Assembly: GCA_964035545.1 (NCBI GenBank)
Contig: OZ037767.1
Coordinates: 28,997,628 to 29,061,627, forward strand
DNA length: 64,000 nucleotides
Reading direction: 5' to 3'
Origin: Bugula neritina
Taxonomy: Eukaryota; Bryozoa; Gymnolaemata; Cheilostomatida; Bugulidae
A program made the position numbers and the translations under genes. The stretch's first letter is position 1. Every line of letters starts with the position of its first letter. The notes under the pieces are model-generated. The model made no database searches and was not told the origin of the DNA. It saw only the letters and a program-made list of their open reading frames with translations. Below, piece after piece: positions 1-13,537 of the stretch.

Positions 1-73
1 AAATATGTACATCTATATATGTACATAGTAACTTACTGTGTAACGTACTTCACATCTCTGCCTCTTTCTCTAG

Positions 74-1925
74 TCCATGTATATGAAAGCCAAGGAAAGA
101 ACCCGCAACGAGTCTCTCCGTCTGTCGCTCACTGATCCAGATTTGGATGATCTCGGATTTTGTGGCCCCCTGAACAGCAAGGCTGTTGCTGACCCCGTGT
201 TCTCAGACGGCATCGAGAATGACTCAGACGCCGCCACGCCCAGTAACTCCTCCCCCCAGATTCAAAGAGCTAACTCTTTCACCAGTCTCATCGGGGCAGA
301 GGTGAATTCCTTACACCTACCTTTTACTATACTGTGTAGATATATACTTACCTCTTACTATACTGTGTAGATAGATACTTACCTCTTATTATACTGTGTA
401 GATAGATACTTACCTGTAAATTATATTCACTGCAGACGGAGGATGGTGATGCCGGTATTCCAACATCTCACGGCATCAGACATAACGTCTCGTCCCCAGA
501 GATCGGAAGGAAACACCACACACTGCCACACAACTACAAGCCGCCCCCTCAGGTGTCTCTGCAGAGGAAGTCCTCTAGCAGCAGTGGCGAGTCCAACAAT
601 AACCGGACCAAGTCCTCTGCTAGCGGCAGACGCAGGAAAACAACTGGCAGGTAAAGAGTCTCTCTAACAGTTTAGTTAACCGAGTCACTCACTCTCGGCA
701 CTCTGGTATTGCAGAGTTGTCTCTCCTCTTGAACTCGTAAGAAGCTGCTAGTTTATTAGCATCTCAAGTATCTTGTAATATCCTATACTCGGAGTTGTCT
801 ACTTTATTAACATCACAAGTCTCGTCAGTAATATCCTACTCGGAGTTGTCTCCTTTATTAACATTACAAGGAATTTTCTTGCAGGACCCCAGTGAGCAGT
901 TCATTTTCGGCATTTAGTTCCAGAACTAACAATACAGACTACATTTCAGATGATAGAGTGCAAGCTGGTAGTTTGGTATGTACATAGTAGTCAACTAGTT
1001 TCATTTTCAACATGTAAATACATTAAATCACTTACCCTGTAAGCTCTAGTTACTCCCTGAACAGTATATCAGAAGTCACATTGCTATATACTATACTATC
1101 CATGTTCTACTCTATACTCTTTAAGATGGTACTCAATTGTACTCACAATGTACTTTTATCTCCTATTTTCTCCGTATTTAGAACAACGCTCTAGAAGATT
1201 CTGATGATGATTTCGCAATGTCCTCGCAGCTCAACTGTGATACTGGATCTTCAATTGTTAAGACTGACTCATTTAGTAGCACGGATGGCCCTTTGATGGG
1301 GGCCGTTGACCCGCCCTGTAACCCTAGCTCTAGTGATTCCAGACCCACTCCTCTTAGCCAAGAGCCGTCAAGTTTTACACATAATAAGACACTAACGCAC
1401 TCCGTGCACAGCGCCAGCAGTCTAACCAATGGCTTAGCACACGCACACAGCAGATCTAAAAAGGCTAACCATATCGGCATGTTGAGAATGAAGAATTTTC
1501 AAGATTTCCTCAACGAATCTTCTCCGTAAGTTAAAATATTTCCTGTTAGGTGTTACGAGTATTTCCTGTTACGAGTTGAGTGAAATTGAATCCGGTTAGA
1601 TTCTGTTTATCTCATCTGTGTTTCTGCATATGAATAGTTGATAAATAGACTCTCTCTCTACAAGTACGTGTGTACTCTGTCTACAAGTACGTGTGTACTT
1701 TCTCTACAAGTACGTGTGTACTCTCTCTACAAGTACGTGTATACTCTGTCTGCAAGTACGTGTATACTCTCTCTACAAGTACGTGTGTACTCTGTCAAAG
1801 CATATGGCATTCTCTGTACGGGTTTGGGATGCTAAATCTACACTGAATCTTTCAATGTTCAGCCTTTGATAGAGTAGTTAGTTTTTCTGTTTAAAGTTGT
1901 TATTTACAGGGGAGTTGAGATTTGA
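74..1925 (+). CDS. Ser-rich protein, last five exons, 5' end outside window
   Basis: I do not recognise this protein. Five exons join in consistent phase: 74-301, 436-650, 885-975, 1182-1525 and 1910-1925, ending in TGA at 1923-1925. They give the C-terminal 297 residues. The exon at 74 follows a good acceptor (ctctttctctag) and starts in phase 0, so the gene continues to the left. The visible part looks disordered: many Ser, Asn, Thr and Pro, a basic run (GRRRKTTGR) at the end of the second exon, an acidic patch (LEDSDDDFA) in the fourth, and possible Ser/Thr phosphorylation sites such as RANSFTS and RKSSSSS. No catalytic motif, membrane segment or coiled coil is seen. It could be the regulatory tail of a kinase, a GTPase regulator or a cytoskeletal scaffold, but nothing identifies it. 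The last exon adds only a few residues (GVEI), which is the least certain join. Confidence 0.6.
302..435 (+). repeat. Intronic tandem repeat, about 31 bp x 3
   Basis: The small intron between the first two visible exons is mostly a tandem repeat of about 31 bp (core tactatactgtgtagata). It fills almost the whole space between the 5' splice site at 302 and the acceptor at 435. Confidence 0.75.
690..870 (+). repeat. Intronic imperfect repeat, about 65 bp x 2-3
   Basis: Within the intron 651-884, blocks centred on cggagttgtct and ctttattaacat recur two to three times at about 65-bp spacing. This is an imperfect tandem repeat close to the downstream acceptor. Confidence 0.55.
1643..1800 (+). repeat. 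Minisatellite, about 26 bp x 6
   Basis: Six near-identical units with core ctacaagtacgtgtgtactc lie in the last intron of the Ser-rich gene. They give a spurious Tyr/Val/Leu-rich open frame that is not coding. Confidence 0.8.
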
Positions 1926-2049
1926 CGAGAATTATGGTGATGAGTATATATACATGGAACTCGGCTAACATTTGTCTAGCTGAAACAGCTGAGGCAATGC
2001 CAGAATATTATGCTATGTAGGTTGGTGGCGTCTCTTACTTTTATTCCAG

Positions 2050-2055
2050 AATAAA
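2050..2055 (+). terminator. Candidate polyadenylation signal of the Ser-rich gene
   Basis: AATAAA lies about 125 nt after the inferred stop at 1925. A second AATAAA is at 2188-2193. Either could end this transcript. The following 1 kb is AT-rich and shows no coding potential. Confidence 0.4.
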
Positions 2056-3090
2056 GTCTACTGATGGACTGCATAAGTATACCCAGGAGAGAGCTGTTAT
2101 ATTTCTCTTGGTATAGCTGACTACATAATATTATAGTTTACTGCAATACTGAATAGAATAAGCCTTTCTTGTCTTGAGGGCATCACTAATAAATTGTAAA
2201 TTATAAATTTTATTTTTTCATATGTTTATTCCACATTGTTTACACTGGATTCAGGACTTCTAGCAATTAAAGTGTATTTATATCTTTTGTAAACTTACCA
2301 CTAACAGAACTTCATAATATATCTTTAATAATCCACCCATCTTTGAATATAATTCAGGGGTATAGGCTTGTTATTGTGATGTCATTGATTCATTTACTTG
2401 TTTATTTATTTACCTTGGATAGATTTGAGTATTACTTCTATAAATTTCTAATGGAAATATGAACTTTTTGTTTTTTCTACTTATTGGTTGTGAATGTTCT
2501 ATGCCTTATTCTGAACCATAATAATTGTATACTGCTGTAACTTAGCAACCAGTAAACAAGCTCTCTGTATAATTGTATGTAAAGTATTTGCAATCCTAGA
2601 CATGTTTTCTAATATTATGTAATCTCACTTAGTTCTACTACAGAAGATATTTTATTACCTCAAAGGAAATCTTTTAATAAGCAAGCAAATCTAATGATAG
2701 ACTATTGAATATGCATTTTATATTTTGTTGTAGAATAATAAAAAAAATTATTGATACTATAATTCCACTTTATTAAATTTTTAGGCTAAGCTGTTCGTAT
2801 ATATTAGCATATCACTCTGGTCTCAAAAATGATGTACTACTTGCTAAGAAGGCCCTATTTATTTATTGGCAGCATTGTTATATAATCCAACAGCAATTTG
2901 AAATTTTAGTACATGCATTGCAATGTCTTAAATTTTTTGAGTGTTCAGTTTTATTAAATAATCAGATGAAACTTGAGCCCAGTTTATTATGTAGTTACAG
3001 TTTACTACTAGAGAGAGCTCATTATTATAATTAAATAGAGCCTGTTATAAAACTATAGATAAAACGCAACAGTTAAAATTTAAAAGACAT
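2056..3090. other. AT-rich convergent intergenic region
   Basis: About 1 kb lies between the 3' end of the forward Ser-rich gene and the 3' end of the reverse actinoporin-like gene. It is strongly AT-rich, with stops in all frames and no repeat or RNA gene that I can recognise. Confidence 0.6.
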
Positions 3091-3096
3091 TTTATT
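3091..3096 (-). terminator. Candidate polyadenylation signal of the actinoporin-like gene
   Basis: TTTATT on the plus strand reads AATAAA on the minus strand, about 115 nt downstream of the stop codon at 3209. Confidence 0.45.
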
Positions 3097-3208
3097 ACAA
3101 ATAGTATTGTATCATGTGTAGATCTATACTCTTCGGATAAAGTGGAATAAAAGTATATAAAATAATTGTGAAGTGTCACCTTTGGTCATGGAGAGTGCAA
3201 TAGTTAGC

Positions 3209-4412
3209 TCAATGTTTAAGTACCACAACTATTAGGGTTATCGCAATGCTCAACACATTGCTGCTCATAACACCTGCCCCGGACTCGCACACACTGGGTA
3301 AGTTGAGAGCCTCGTCTAAGTACTCTTGCTCATTGCTGACCTCCAACTTGTGATGAAATAGTTCACCTGCTCTCTTTGGCAATAGCTTGATGGAAACATT
3401 GCAATGGTGGCTAGTGGTCATCATGCCTTGTATACAAATGTCGCCATGGCAACACTGTAGTACCACCACCTCTTTTTCGTATTCGTGTGTGCCAAGGAAT
3501 AATGGCGATTGATTTGGTTCACTCTCGACTTCATTTTTAAGCCAACCAGAAAGTTCCTTCACGTCTTTTAAAAACCCGACTCCAAGCTTGTTGGGTTTGG
3601 GTGAAATTTCATCAGGTACTCTCCAATAAATGACTAGTTTCACACCATCCTGTGGTAAACTCCACCCAGCAAACCCTTCTGATTGGCCGAAAAGCTTACT
3701 TCTAGCGCTGAAGGCTTCTTTAGATCCGCCAATGATATTGTCTGCAAGTTGGTTTAGGCCTCCTGACTTGAGAAAGAACTCCGTATTAGTCAGGTGTGAT
3801 TTGTTAGTGTAGTTGTCTATGGTTACCATGACTACGCCCTCCTCACCCACAGCCCATTCCTTGAAGGATTGAACAGCTGAGGCTATGCTTGCACCAATTT
3901 TAAGGAAAATACTTAGTTCACCTAAAATGTTGAAATTCAGCTTTTTGAGAGCTTAAATTATATAATTTTCAAGAAAACTTCTTCAGTATTATAATGCTAT
4001 TTGTAATATTAATCCGATAGCTTTTAAAATATTTAAATGCATTCACAGTATTATATAATTAACATAACTGTATAACAAATTATAGCAATAATAAAATTAT
4101 ATATTATCTTCCCCTGTGTACTCCCTAAGTTGTTAAATAGGTACCCAAATAAATCGTGGAGTTATATTATAGTTTTGATGCTGCAAAAAGTCCATAACTT
4201 ATAGAAAGCATGTTAGTTTTACATTTTCTAGAAAACATTCAATGGCAACTTAGTATTATCCTCAATTGAATGAGAATTTCACAAGAATTGTTCTGCTATC
4301 TCCTACCTAGCCAATCAAAACCGTTTGTTATCTGAGATTTCAGCAAAGGGAAACTGTAAGTCAAAAGAGCAACAGCTATTGTTACGGAGATCACCAGTTT
4401 CATGGCTCTCAT
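3209..4412 (-). CDS. Actinoporin-like protein with C-terminal hydrophobic tail
   Basis: Two exons, 4412-4307 and 3921-3209, join in phase 1 and encode 272 residues. Seen: a signal-peptide-like start (MRAMKLVISVTIAVALL); an amphipathic stretch at about 38-58 (LSIFLKIGASIASAVQ); a beta-rich core with FLKSGG, KLVIYWRVP and GMMTTSHHCNVSIKLLPK; then an extension of about 50 residues ending in a hydrophobic run (VLSIAITLIVVVL) after SGAG. The order of short motifs (helix, F-x-SG, W-x-VP, G-x-MT-x-S) matches the sea-anemone cytotoxin/actinoporin fold, whose members bind membranes and oligomerise through an N-terminal helix. Usual actinoporins have about 175-180 mature residues and no tail. The tail resembles a GPI-attachment signal, so the product may be membrane-tethered; that is inference. 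A second in-frame ATG lies at 4403. The gene appears intact. Family assignment is by motif order only, and lytic activity cannot be inferred. Confidence 0.7.
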
Positions 4413-4450
4413 GCTTGTGGCTCTGTGAATCTAGAAAAGCTCAAGACATT

Positions 4451-4483
4451 CAGAGTAGATACTAAATCTTAGTGTCTACTCTG
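4451..4483. promoter_or_regulatory. Short hairpin just upstream of the actinoporin-like ATG
   Basis: Arms 4451-4465 (cagagtagatactaa) and 4469-4483 are complementary over 15 bp with one mismatch and a 3-nt loop. They lie about 40-70 nt upstream of the start codon at 4412, in the promoter or 5' UTR. Function is unknown. Confidence 0.45.
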
Positions 4484-5301
4484 ATTGTATAATAGGGGGC
4501 GCTCAGTACCGCCCCCTCCCTCCCCATGATCAAATTTATTCAATATTGTGTGTACCAGTATAACCAAAGGGATTTCTTTGGCTGGAAAATTCAGAAGCAT
4601 ACAAGAAGCAATATCCTACATACTCTAAATAAAGTAACACAAACATATTCAGTACAGTACATCTATCAGGGACAGTTCACTTTCCTAAAGTCAATGATTT
4701 CAATACAATTGCACAATAATTTTAAACTTGAAATTTAATATAAACGTTTCTGTGGAAGTTGATATTATACAAGCAAATTTTACTCTACAAACTATTTATC
4801 AAGCTTATATTATATTACTTCATTATTTACACACATTAATTCAGTATAAATATTTTGCAACATCATAAACAAGTTAGCCAGAACTTCTCTGCCATTATTA
4901 CTAAAAAGCATTAATAAAATTTTTAAAACAGTGTATTTGGTTATTTTGAATTATCATTTATATAATACCTAATTAGCTTTAATGTATGTAGACTACATAT
5001 ATTATGATATATACAACTTAACTTAATATTTACTTCTATCATAATTCATAGACTATTATATAAAATAGTAACAGTTGGTACAGTTTTGTCAGCTGTAACT
5101 CCTACCTGAACTGCACGAACTCAATAAATAGTTGTGCTCATTGAAATATGATATAATTCATTGATTGCTGTTTGGGCTGCTGTTATTACGTAATGTCTTA
5201 CTTTAACTGGAACTAATAGCAGATAACTCCAACTGTGTCGATATGAGAAACGGGAGAAGACAACTCTAGCTATATAAATCTGTGAATGTCAGCAAGAGTT
5301 A
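4484..5301. other. AT-rich intergenic region
   Basis: Between the 5' end of the actinoporin-like gene and the mobile element there is AT-rich sequence with no coding, RNA or clear repeat structure that I can identify. Confidence 0.5.
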
Positions 5302-5378
5302 AGGCCTGGCCACACAAAATCGACTATTTGGCACGAAAAAACATTCATACAAGAAAATTTGAGTGAATTCAAACGAAA

Positions 5379-5410
5379 TCGTCATCGTTGGGTGTGCACA
5401 ACGATGACGA
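5379..5410. repeat. Perfect subterminal hairpin in the mobile element
   Basis: Arms 5379-5390 and 5399-5410 (tcgtcatcgttg and its complement) are separated by ggtgtgca. This is a likely transposase-recognition or folding motif of the element. Confidence 0.7.
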
Positions 5411-5603
5411 TGGACGAAAAATCACAATCGGCGATAAGTACCGTTTGGTTAGTCAATAGAATTTTAGCAACAGTGATTATTTCATTTCTACTACGTTTCT
5501 CTATTTGGCAATTTTCTGCTGCTCGTATCTCGTGCAAGAGTCATTCACAGACTAATAAAAATGACTTTTTGCCATCAAAGTGGTATATATTAGGGGTATA
5601 TAT

Positions 5604-6631
<1,028 letters not shown>

Positions 6632-7104
6632 TACACGCCAAATATTTACTACAAATTTCAAAAATAGCCTAAATTAAGTAGTATTACTATGCCTATTTGC
6701 ATCCAATTTACTAGTCTTACATTTATAGCAACTGTAATGTATTTTTCGTAAAATAGCTATTGCAAGCATTATTAAATTCATATTCACATTGTAATCGCAG
6801 CAAAGCTTAAATTTTATAGCTTTGTATTTACGTGCATGAGTTAGTTTTAAATTTTTTTTTAATTTTATGTGCATAAAAAATGTGTTTAAAAACTTTACCA
6901 ATAAACAAAACTAAGAAAATGTACACACAAAATACCAAAAAAAGAACAAAATTGTTAAAATCTTTCCTTTATAACTTATATAAACTTGCGGTACCAATCT
7001 CGGCATAATGACTTTTCGTGTGGCTGGTCAATACGAAAAGATAACTCACGAAAATCGTCACATGAGTTTCGTGTGATTCTCACGATCGTGTGGCCAGGCC
7101 TTTA

Positions 7105-8103
7105 GATTTTAATAGCTTCATCTAATACTGCTGTGAATGACAAACTACTACGCATATATTACTACATTATTTAAAAGAAACAGAATCTAATACTAAATAA
7201 TAGAAAATTTCAGAAAATCTTTGCTCACATTGACTGTTGAACTCACATTGACTGTTGAAACTAGCACAGGAATAAGCAATGTATAAAAGAGTATTAATCT
7301 TTAATTTATTTTTCTAAAATATTCCAGGTTGGTTGTTTAAAAGATTTTGGCATTAAAACATGTTGGTTACTTTTGCATAAAGATTACTTCCAAACCTGAA
7401 TGCCTCCAACAATTTATCCAATATTGATAGCCAACAGGAAGTGATGTCACTACTTACATCATAACTTTAAGGCATAAACTGAAGTCACACACCCACGTAA
7501 GTTAAGTAATATTTCATAGAAATAATAACAGGCTAGGGAAAAGCATTACTACGTGATTGCACACACATGTCATGTTTCACAATACATCTGCACTTTACTG
7601 CAAAATATTGGATGAATCAAAAACTGATGTTTATCGGTTTTTTGTCCAGTATTATGGCAATGAATAATTTATTAATATGTTACAACATGAAAGGTGACTG
7701 TGAATGTCGGTCAAGTAATTATGCTTTGCACAAAGTATTAGATCTCCTTCCGTACACATCATAAATATTTACAGCAATAAACCCTAAACAAGTAAATATT
7801 TGGCACCAGCAACCATACAAAAATATACTGATATATGTGCAAAAGGAATAAATGTTTGCTTTATCATATCTTAAATATTCTTGATGATGGCTAAAATTAG
7901 ATTCACAATTTCATCTAATAATTGGAGATTTCAGCCAAAAATAGTGATTCACGTTACAAAATGTTGGAGATACAAACATTGGAGACTGAAAAAATAACAA
8001 ATACTTGAAAATAGTAAGTTGAATTTACACAAACAAGAGAAATATACAGTTACAGTAGGACCGTTAGTTTGGAATCATTAGATAATGTTGTTTCTATGGC
8101 AAC
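7105..8103. other. AT-rich region downstream of the P450 gene
   Basis: No coding or RNA feature is seen. It probably holds the 3' UTR of the P450 next to the stop at 8104. I see no clear AATAAA on the minus strand close to that stop. Confidence 0.5.
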
Positions 8104-11100
8104 TCAACGAGGAGTAAACACTACTTTATATCTGTCTGCAGGAAGCCAGACAAATCTCCTGGTGCCAGTGTCGGATGGTACATGTTCTTGACCTAGACTG
8201 ACATGATATCTCTGCAACGTGCTCACCACCATCAAGAATACTTCAGTTCTAGCTAGCGTCTCACCTAGACACACTCTTTTACCTGTAGGCAACAGATAGT
8301 AGAGTTTACAAAGACATGTAGTGATAAGTTTAAAGGAATGTTTCAGTCAATTTGCCGTTACTGGGTCAGTTATATTTATTGCAGAATTTGTGTTGGTCTT
8401 GGGTTGCCTGGTTTTGAGTTAATTTGTTTAAAATTTGAGCAAAATTTTGAGGTAAAAATAAATGGCATTAGAGCAAGTAATTAATAGATGAAGTTTGCCA
8501 ATTATGGAAAAAATTGGTAAAAACCGTGCAAAACAACTTAGCAACGGTGGCTATATTTTTTGCTTTAACTAATTCGTTTTAAGTTTCTTATTGCGTTAAA
8601 CTGCATAATAACTACTATATTTAATAATAAATTATTTCGTCATGTTTCACAAGGCACGCAAATGAGCTGGTTTATTACAACATCTTACCTGCGCTGAATG
8701 CAGTAAAATATTTAGATTCTGGCTTTACAAAAACACCATTTTTATTTAAAAATCTATCGGGCATAAACTTCTCTGGATCAGGATAGAGTTCTGGGTCATG
8801 CAGGGGTCCCCAAACATTGGCATAGACAGGTGTGCCTATAAATATGTTATAATAAACATAATAAAACAGGTAAAGCGTAACTGTTGCTATTTTCTGTATA
8901 AATATGAATCAATTTTATGTTCCATGCTGTCCGTTTATGCATTGTGCAACTGCATAGTGAGCTTATAATTATTGCATAAAAGATGCAAAGAACTGCAGCG
9001 GTATCTACCTTTAGGAATTTTCTGCCCTCGAACTACGACATCCTCAGCAGCTAAATGCTGTAGAGTTGTGAGAGCAATGCCAATTCTAAACAACTCAGTA
9101 ATCACCGACATTGTGTAATTCATTTTAGTTCTGTCTGCATACATGACCGTTCTTTGACCTAAAAGTAATAAAAATAATCAATTTTAGATGAATATCTGTT
9201 TCAATAAGCTATAAAAATATTTATGATTACACAAAGCTATTTGTTTTGTTTATCAGCTAGCGTAGCACCAAATATTTATGAGTTAAATTACTTTATCTGT
9301 ATTTATGTGAAATATAAATACAGATCACGCAGTGGAACAAAAGCCTTGATAGAATAATAAATATTCAAATAATTATTGCCTAACTTACTTTTTACACAGA
9401 TTCATTACTAAAGTAGAAAATTTAAAAGACATTCAGTTTATATCTGAACAACTACGAAGGGGCAGCACCAACTCACCTATGTGTTCCTTTATTTCACTGT
9501 AGATTCTTGTTTGTATTTCAGGATTCAAAACTACGTAGAGGAATGCCCAGTAAAGCTGACTGCTTGTAGTGTCTGTGCCGGCTAAATACAGCGACATTAC
9601 TGAGGTCATCAGGTTACTTTCTGCAAAAACACGGCATTCACTGATAATCTACTGTGTCTATGATAGCTTAGGTCTGTCTTTTAGTAAGAAAAGAATTGCT
9701 AATTATTCACAGTTTCTTTATCAAAGATTTATAAGAATAAAAAAACTCAATAACTGTACACCAATATGTTTGATTTAAGACTTAACTCACCCTTATATAT
9801 ACATTAAACTGGGTTCCGCAATGAAGGAATGGTGAAAATGATATAATAATAAAATATTGGGATAACTCCCTCTATGTTACTTAAATCACTGAGTGACGTA
9901 GACTGCAGGTTATAGCAACCAAGATAAAAAAAATTAAACAAGGACCTGTGTTTAGATACAAAAATTCAACAAAAGATATTATTTTAATATGGTTCTCAAT
10001 ATACGCTACAAACCAAAATTTATATAGACAACCAAAGAACTTAAGCTACTGAAACTTTTGCTGTTTTTTCAGCTAAAAATGATCAATACCTGTGAACTCA
10101 GTATTAGGATCTGCGGATCGTCTCCTCATTTCCACGAGATAATGGTCGATGTAGTCCCGAGGGTTGTCATAATCTATCACTTTCTTGTGCTCTTCTACCT
10201 GGCGGAAAGCAAACTTCAATCCAGCTTCATGTCTTCTCTTAGCTGCCTGGTATCCTGACGGATCGTACGGTAAGTTCTGCAGACAATTGAGAATTCCATG
10301 GTAAATGCTTTATGCAATATGATTATAATAAAATATAGAAAAATAAAATAAGTAAAATTATATGATTTTATAAGCACTGGGAAAAAAAATTCAACAGACC
10401 AAAGGGTCTAGCGGTTAAACATTACCAACTCCAGGCATGACTAAAAATAATTCTTACCCTCACAAATGGCACATATTTGGTCTTTTCAAAAATATCTCTA
10501 AAATCAGTAATTTGGAGGTTTTCTAGCTGCTCATCTGAGTAATCAAAGCGACTACCAAACACTACGTATGTCAGAATGTTTGAGATGGTCTGCGTGAGTT
10601 GATCTCTTATGTCCACTGGTTGACCCTTTAATTTCTCAATCGCTTGGAAGAAGAATTTCATTTCATCTTGTATAATTGATTCCATTCCTTGGTTGCCTGC
10701 CAACATGAAGGAAATGCACATACAGACAAAGATTCTCTTGATAACGGGCAGAACATTTGCAGGAAACGTCATGGATACGAGACCGTTGTTTTTGCCAAAA
10801 ATATTTACCGGTGTCTGTTTTGTCAGATTAAATCGGTTGAGACAGGTAACATGAGACACTGGAGCCATTTTTAGAAGCAAAGATTTATGAATAAAAACAG
10901 CTGTATATTTCCAAATCTAGCCTCAAAAGGTAAACACTGCTTAAAAAGTGACGAAAGAAGCCGCAAAAAATGTTTAATGGTTGAACTTTGGCCTTTTGTG
11001 CCCAAAGGATGACCACACAGAAAGACAGCCAGAGTAAACACATGTGTATGGTACCATTATCTCTGCGCTCATAGCACCACACCTATCATTACTTTGTTAT

Positions 11101-13537
11101 TGAATGGAAATGTTGGCCCAAGCATTTATGGGTTGGTTAAGCAACAGAGTAATTTGATGTTGGCAGCCGCCGTATATCAACAGTTGCTGCCATGCTGACT
11201 TACCAAGTCCATGCTGCCGAAAGACTGCCAATGCGTGCTTTCGTAAATCCTTCCATCTCCCGTTCTTTTCATGAACCAAGCCATACCCTGGAAAATTTGT
11301 TACTTAATTTTATATTTGTTGGACTCAAACATTCAAACAAATGCTCTAAGAAAATAAAATAAAATTTAACTATTTATTCTGGAAGCAACACAAGTCAAGT
11401 ATTCAAGTTTCTGAAATATTGAAAACAGCTGACTTGTATTACAGAAAAAAAGCTTTCAACTAGATTGTACAAATTTCCTTCTATCCAAATCTATGGAATT
11501 GCTTTTCATTACTGAACAACACGTATAGAATGCAAACTTTGGCATATCTCTTGCATCACCTGAACGTTTAGAAAATTTTGCCTATTAGTGCTGAAAATAT
11601 TACATTTAAAGGAGCTTTTACAAACTGTTGAAATGGAATATTTTATTAACCTTCAAAACAAATTTTGACAGTAATATCAAAAATATTAAAATTGACATAG
11701 CAATAATATATTATTGAATTAAGATTGAATGTTTCTTGTATGAAGTAGCATTATACTAACTCAGCTAAATGAACTATTGTGGGGAGTGTATTCAACGTAC
11801 CGTTAGTAGCAGGGTTTCGCATTATCTCTGGCCGATCACTCAGTATTGCTGAATTTTTCACAAAACCATCATATATGGCTTCGGCGCTGTTGAGGACCAC
11901 AACTTTCCCATTTCCGACGTGTAAGGTCACAACTTCACCATATTTCTTTTTTAATTCTGTTTTTAAACATAAAAGTCTTTCTCAGTAATATGTAATACAT
12001 TTAGCTATCAACTGATAATATACTTCTAGTGGTGTACACTATAAGCTTGGCTTGTCATTGCCAAGTCAATATTAATTTCATAATTTTGTTTCACAATTCC
12101 AATTAGTGTCGCATTAGTTCTGCAGTTTCGTTTAAGAATTGCCACTTTCTATCAGCTTGTACTTTATGAATAATATCAGTAATTAATAAAATATGACAGC
12201 CAAAACCAAGACATTTGCTAGATGACACTGTATTTTGACTCAATGATATTCTGTATTATATGAACCGAGTAATCAAATCACGCGACTGCTTCCTCTTCAG
12301 TAACTTGTATATATTCTTATATGTCGATGGTAATAAACCATCTTCTCGTGCACACACCTCAATGACATGTCTGAATCATAAATTCATTATAACAGGTTTC
12401 TTTGGTTTTAGGATATTTAATTAGAACAATTCAATATTCATAGTTCTAATAAATACCACAGAACAATAAAAATTGAACCAAGCCTTAGCTCAAACAACTA
12501 GCTGGTGAGTTTTAGTATATACCATTCAATTGACCAACTAAAAATATTAGATGAAGTATGGAACTTGGTCTCATTTGTAATTCTAGGAATGGGAAAAAAG
12601 TTTCCATATTTTAGGACAGATGAGGCTTTGTCCTTGCTCCACAGAAATGCTAACTCATGCTTTTCGAGAGCCCAAATGCTACACCCAGTCCAAATGCTAA
12701 TCAACTTTAAAATCCAAGACTTTGTCTGCTGCACATTTGCCCCAATTATATATAACTTGCAGGATAATATTAGGCTTTAATTTGCTCTTTAGAAGCATTC
12801 TAAGTTAACAAAGCTGCACCCAAAGACTAAATTTTCAAAAAGAATTTCTCATATAGACAAATCTTATGTTTTTATACATGCCAACACTTGACCTATCCAT
12901 GGTGGTATTTATAAAGCAAATGTTTTCCATACTTTTAGGTACTCAAATATTTAGATAAGGCTTTAGATAGATTTGATTAATGAACCGATGGCTACGTAAA
13001 TAACCAAAATGCATTTGGAATATGGCTATTTAAAAGAAATTCTAAATTAGAAATAAAAATAGAATAAAAGTTAATTTCCATGCATAAAATTTAAAAAACT
13101 GGGAACAGTTTTTCTGTATTTTGTCAACGTTTTCAGCTAGCAATTAAAGTTGTTATCAATATCAATGATCAACGCAGTAGCTATATTAATCATTTTAGGA
13201 TAGTTTGAATAACAATACTCAATACTAAATAAACAATTCAGCAACAAATCTTTGGAGATGACAGATGACAATACAGCCTCTATGAAAAGGCAAAACACAA
13301 ACAAATAAACCTCTTTCTATAAATAAATTTGTTTAATATTCAGTGTAAGATTCTCTAAAATATATACAGCTCACCATAAATTCTTTTGAAGACATTGGTG
13401 CTGGTATAGAACCAGTGACTGTGCCCAACAAAAGGAAGGGGCCATGGGCCAGGGGGGTACCTCCTTCTGTCCCAAACTGGCCAGTTGTGCAACACAAGTA
13501 GAACCAAGGTGATCAGCACCAACACCCACGTCTGCAC
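8104..13537 (-). CDS. Cytochrome P450, clan 2 (CYP2-like)
   Basis: Nine exons: 13537-13375, 11956-11801, 11287-11204, 10696-10458, 10276-10090, 9620-9477, 9158-9009, 8835-8689 and 8282-8104. They join in phase into 482 residues, the usual length for a microsomal P450. Seen: an N-terminal membrane anchor (about 5-16), the proline hinge PPGP (28-31), the I-helix oxygen-binding motif AGTDTT (290-295), the K-helix ExxR in ITELFR (346-349), a PDRF variant of the PERF motif (400-403), and the heme loop FSAGKRVCLGE with the iron-ligand Cys428. The heme loop, the hinge and WKDLRKHAL in the C helix are typical of clan 2 (CYP2 and relatives). It would be a haem monooxygenase of the endoplasmic reticulum fed by NADPH-P450 reductase. 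The substrate cannot be read from sequence. All motifs are intact, so the gene looks functional. The start is the only ATG placed before the anchor. Confidence 0.93.
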
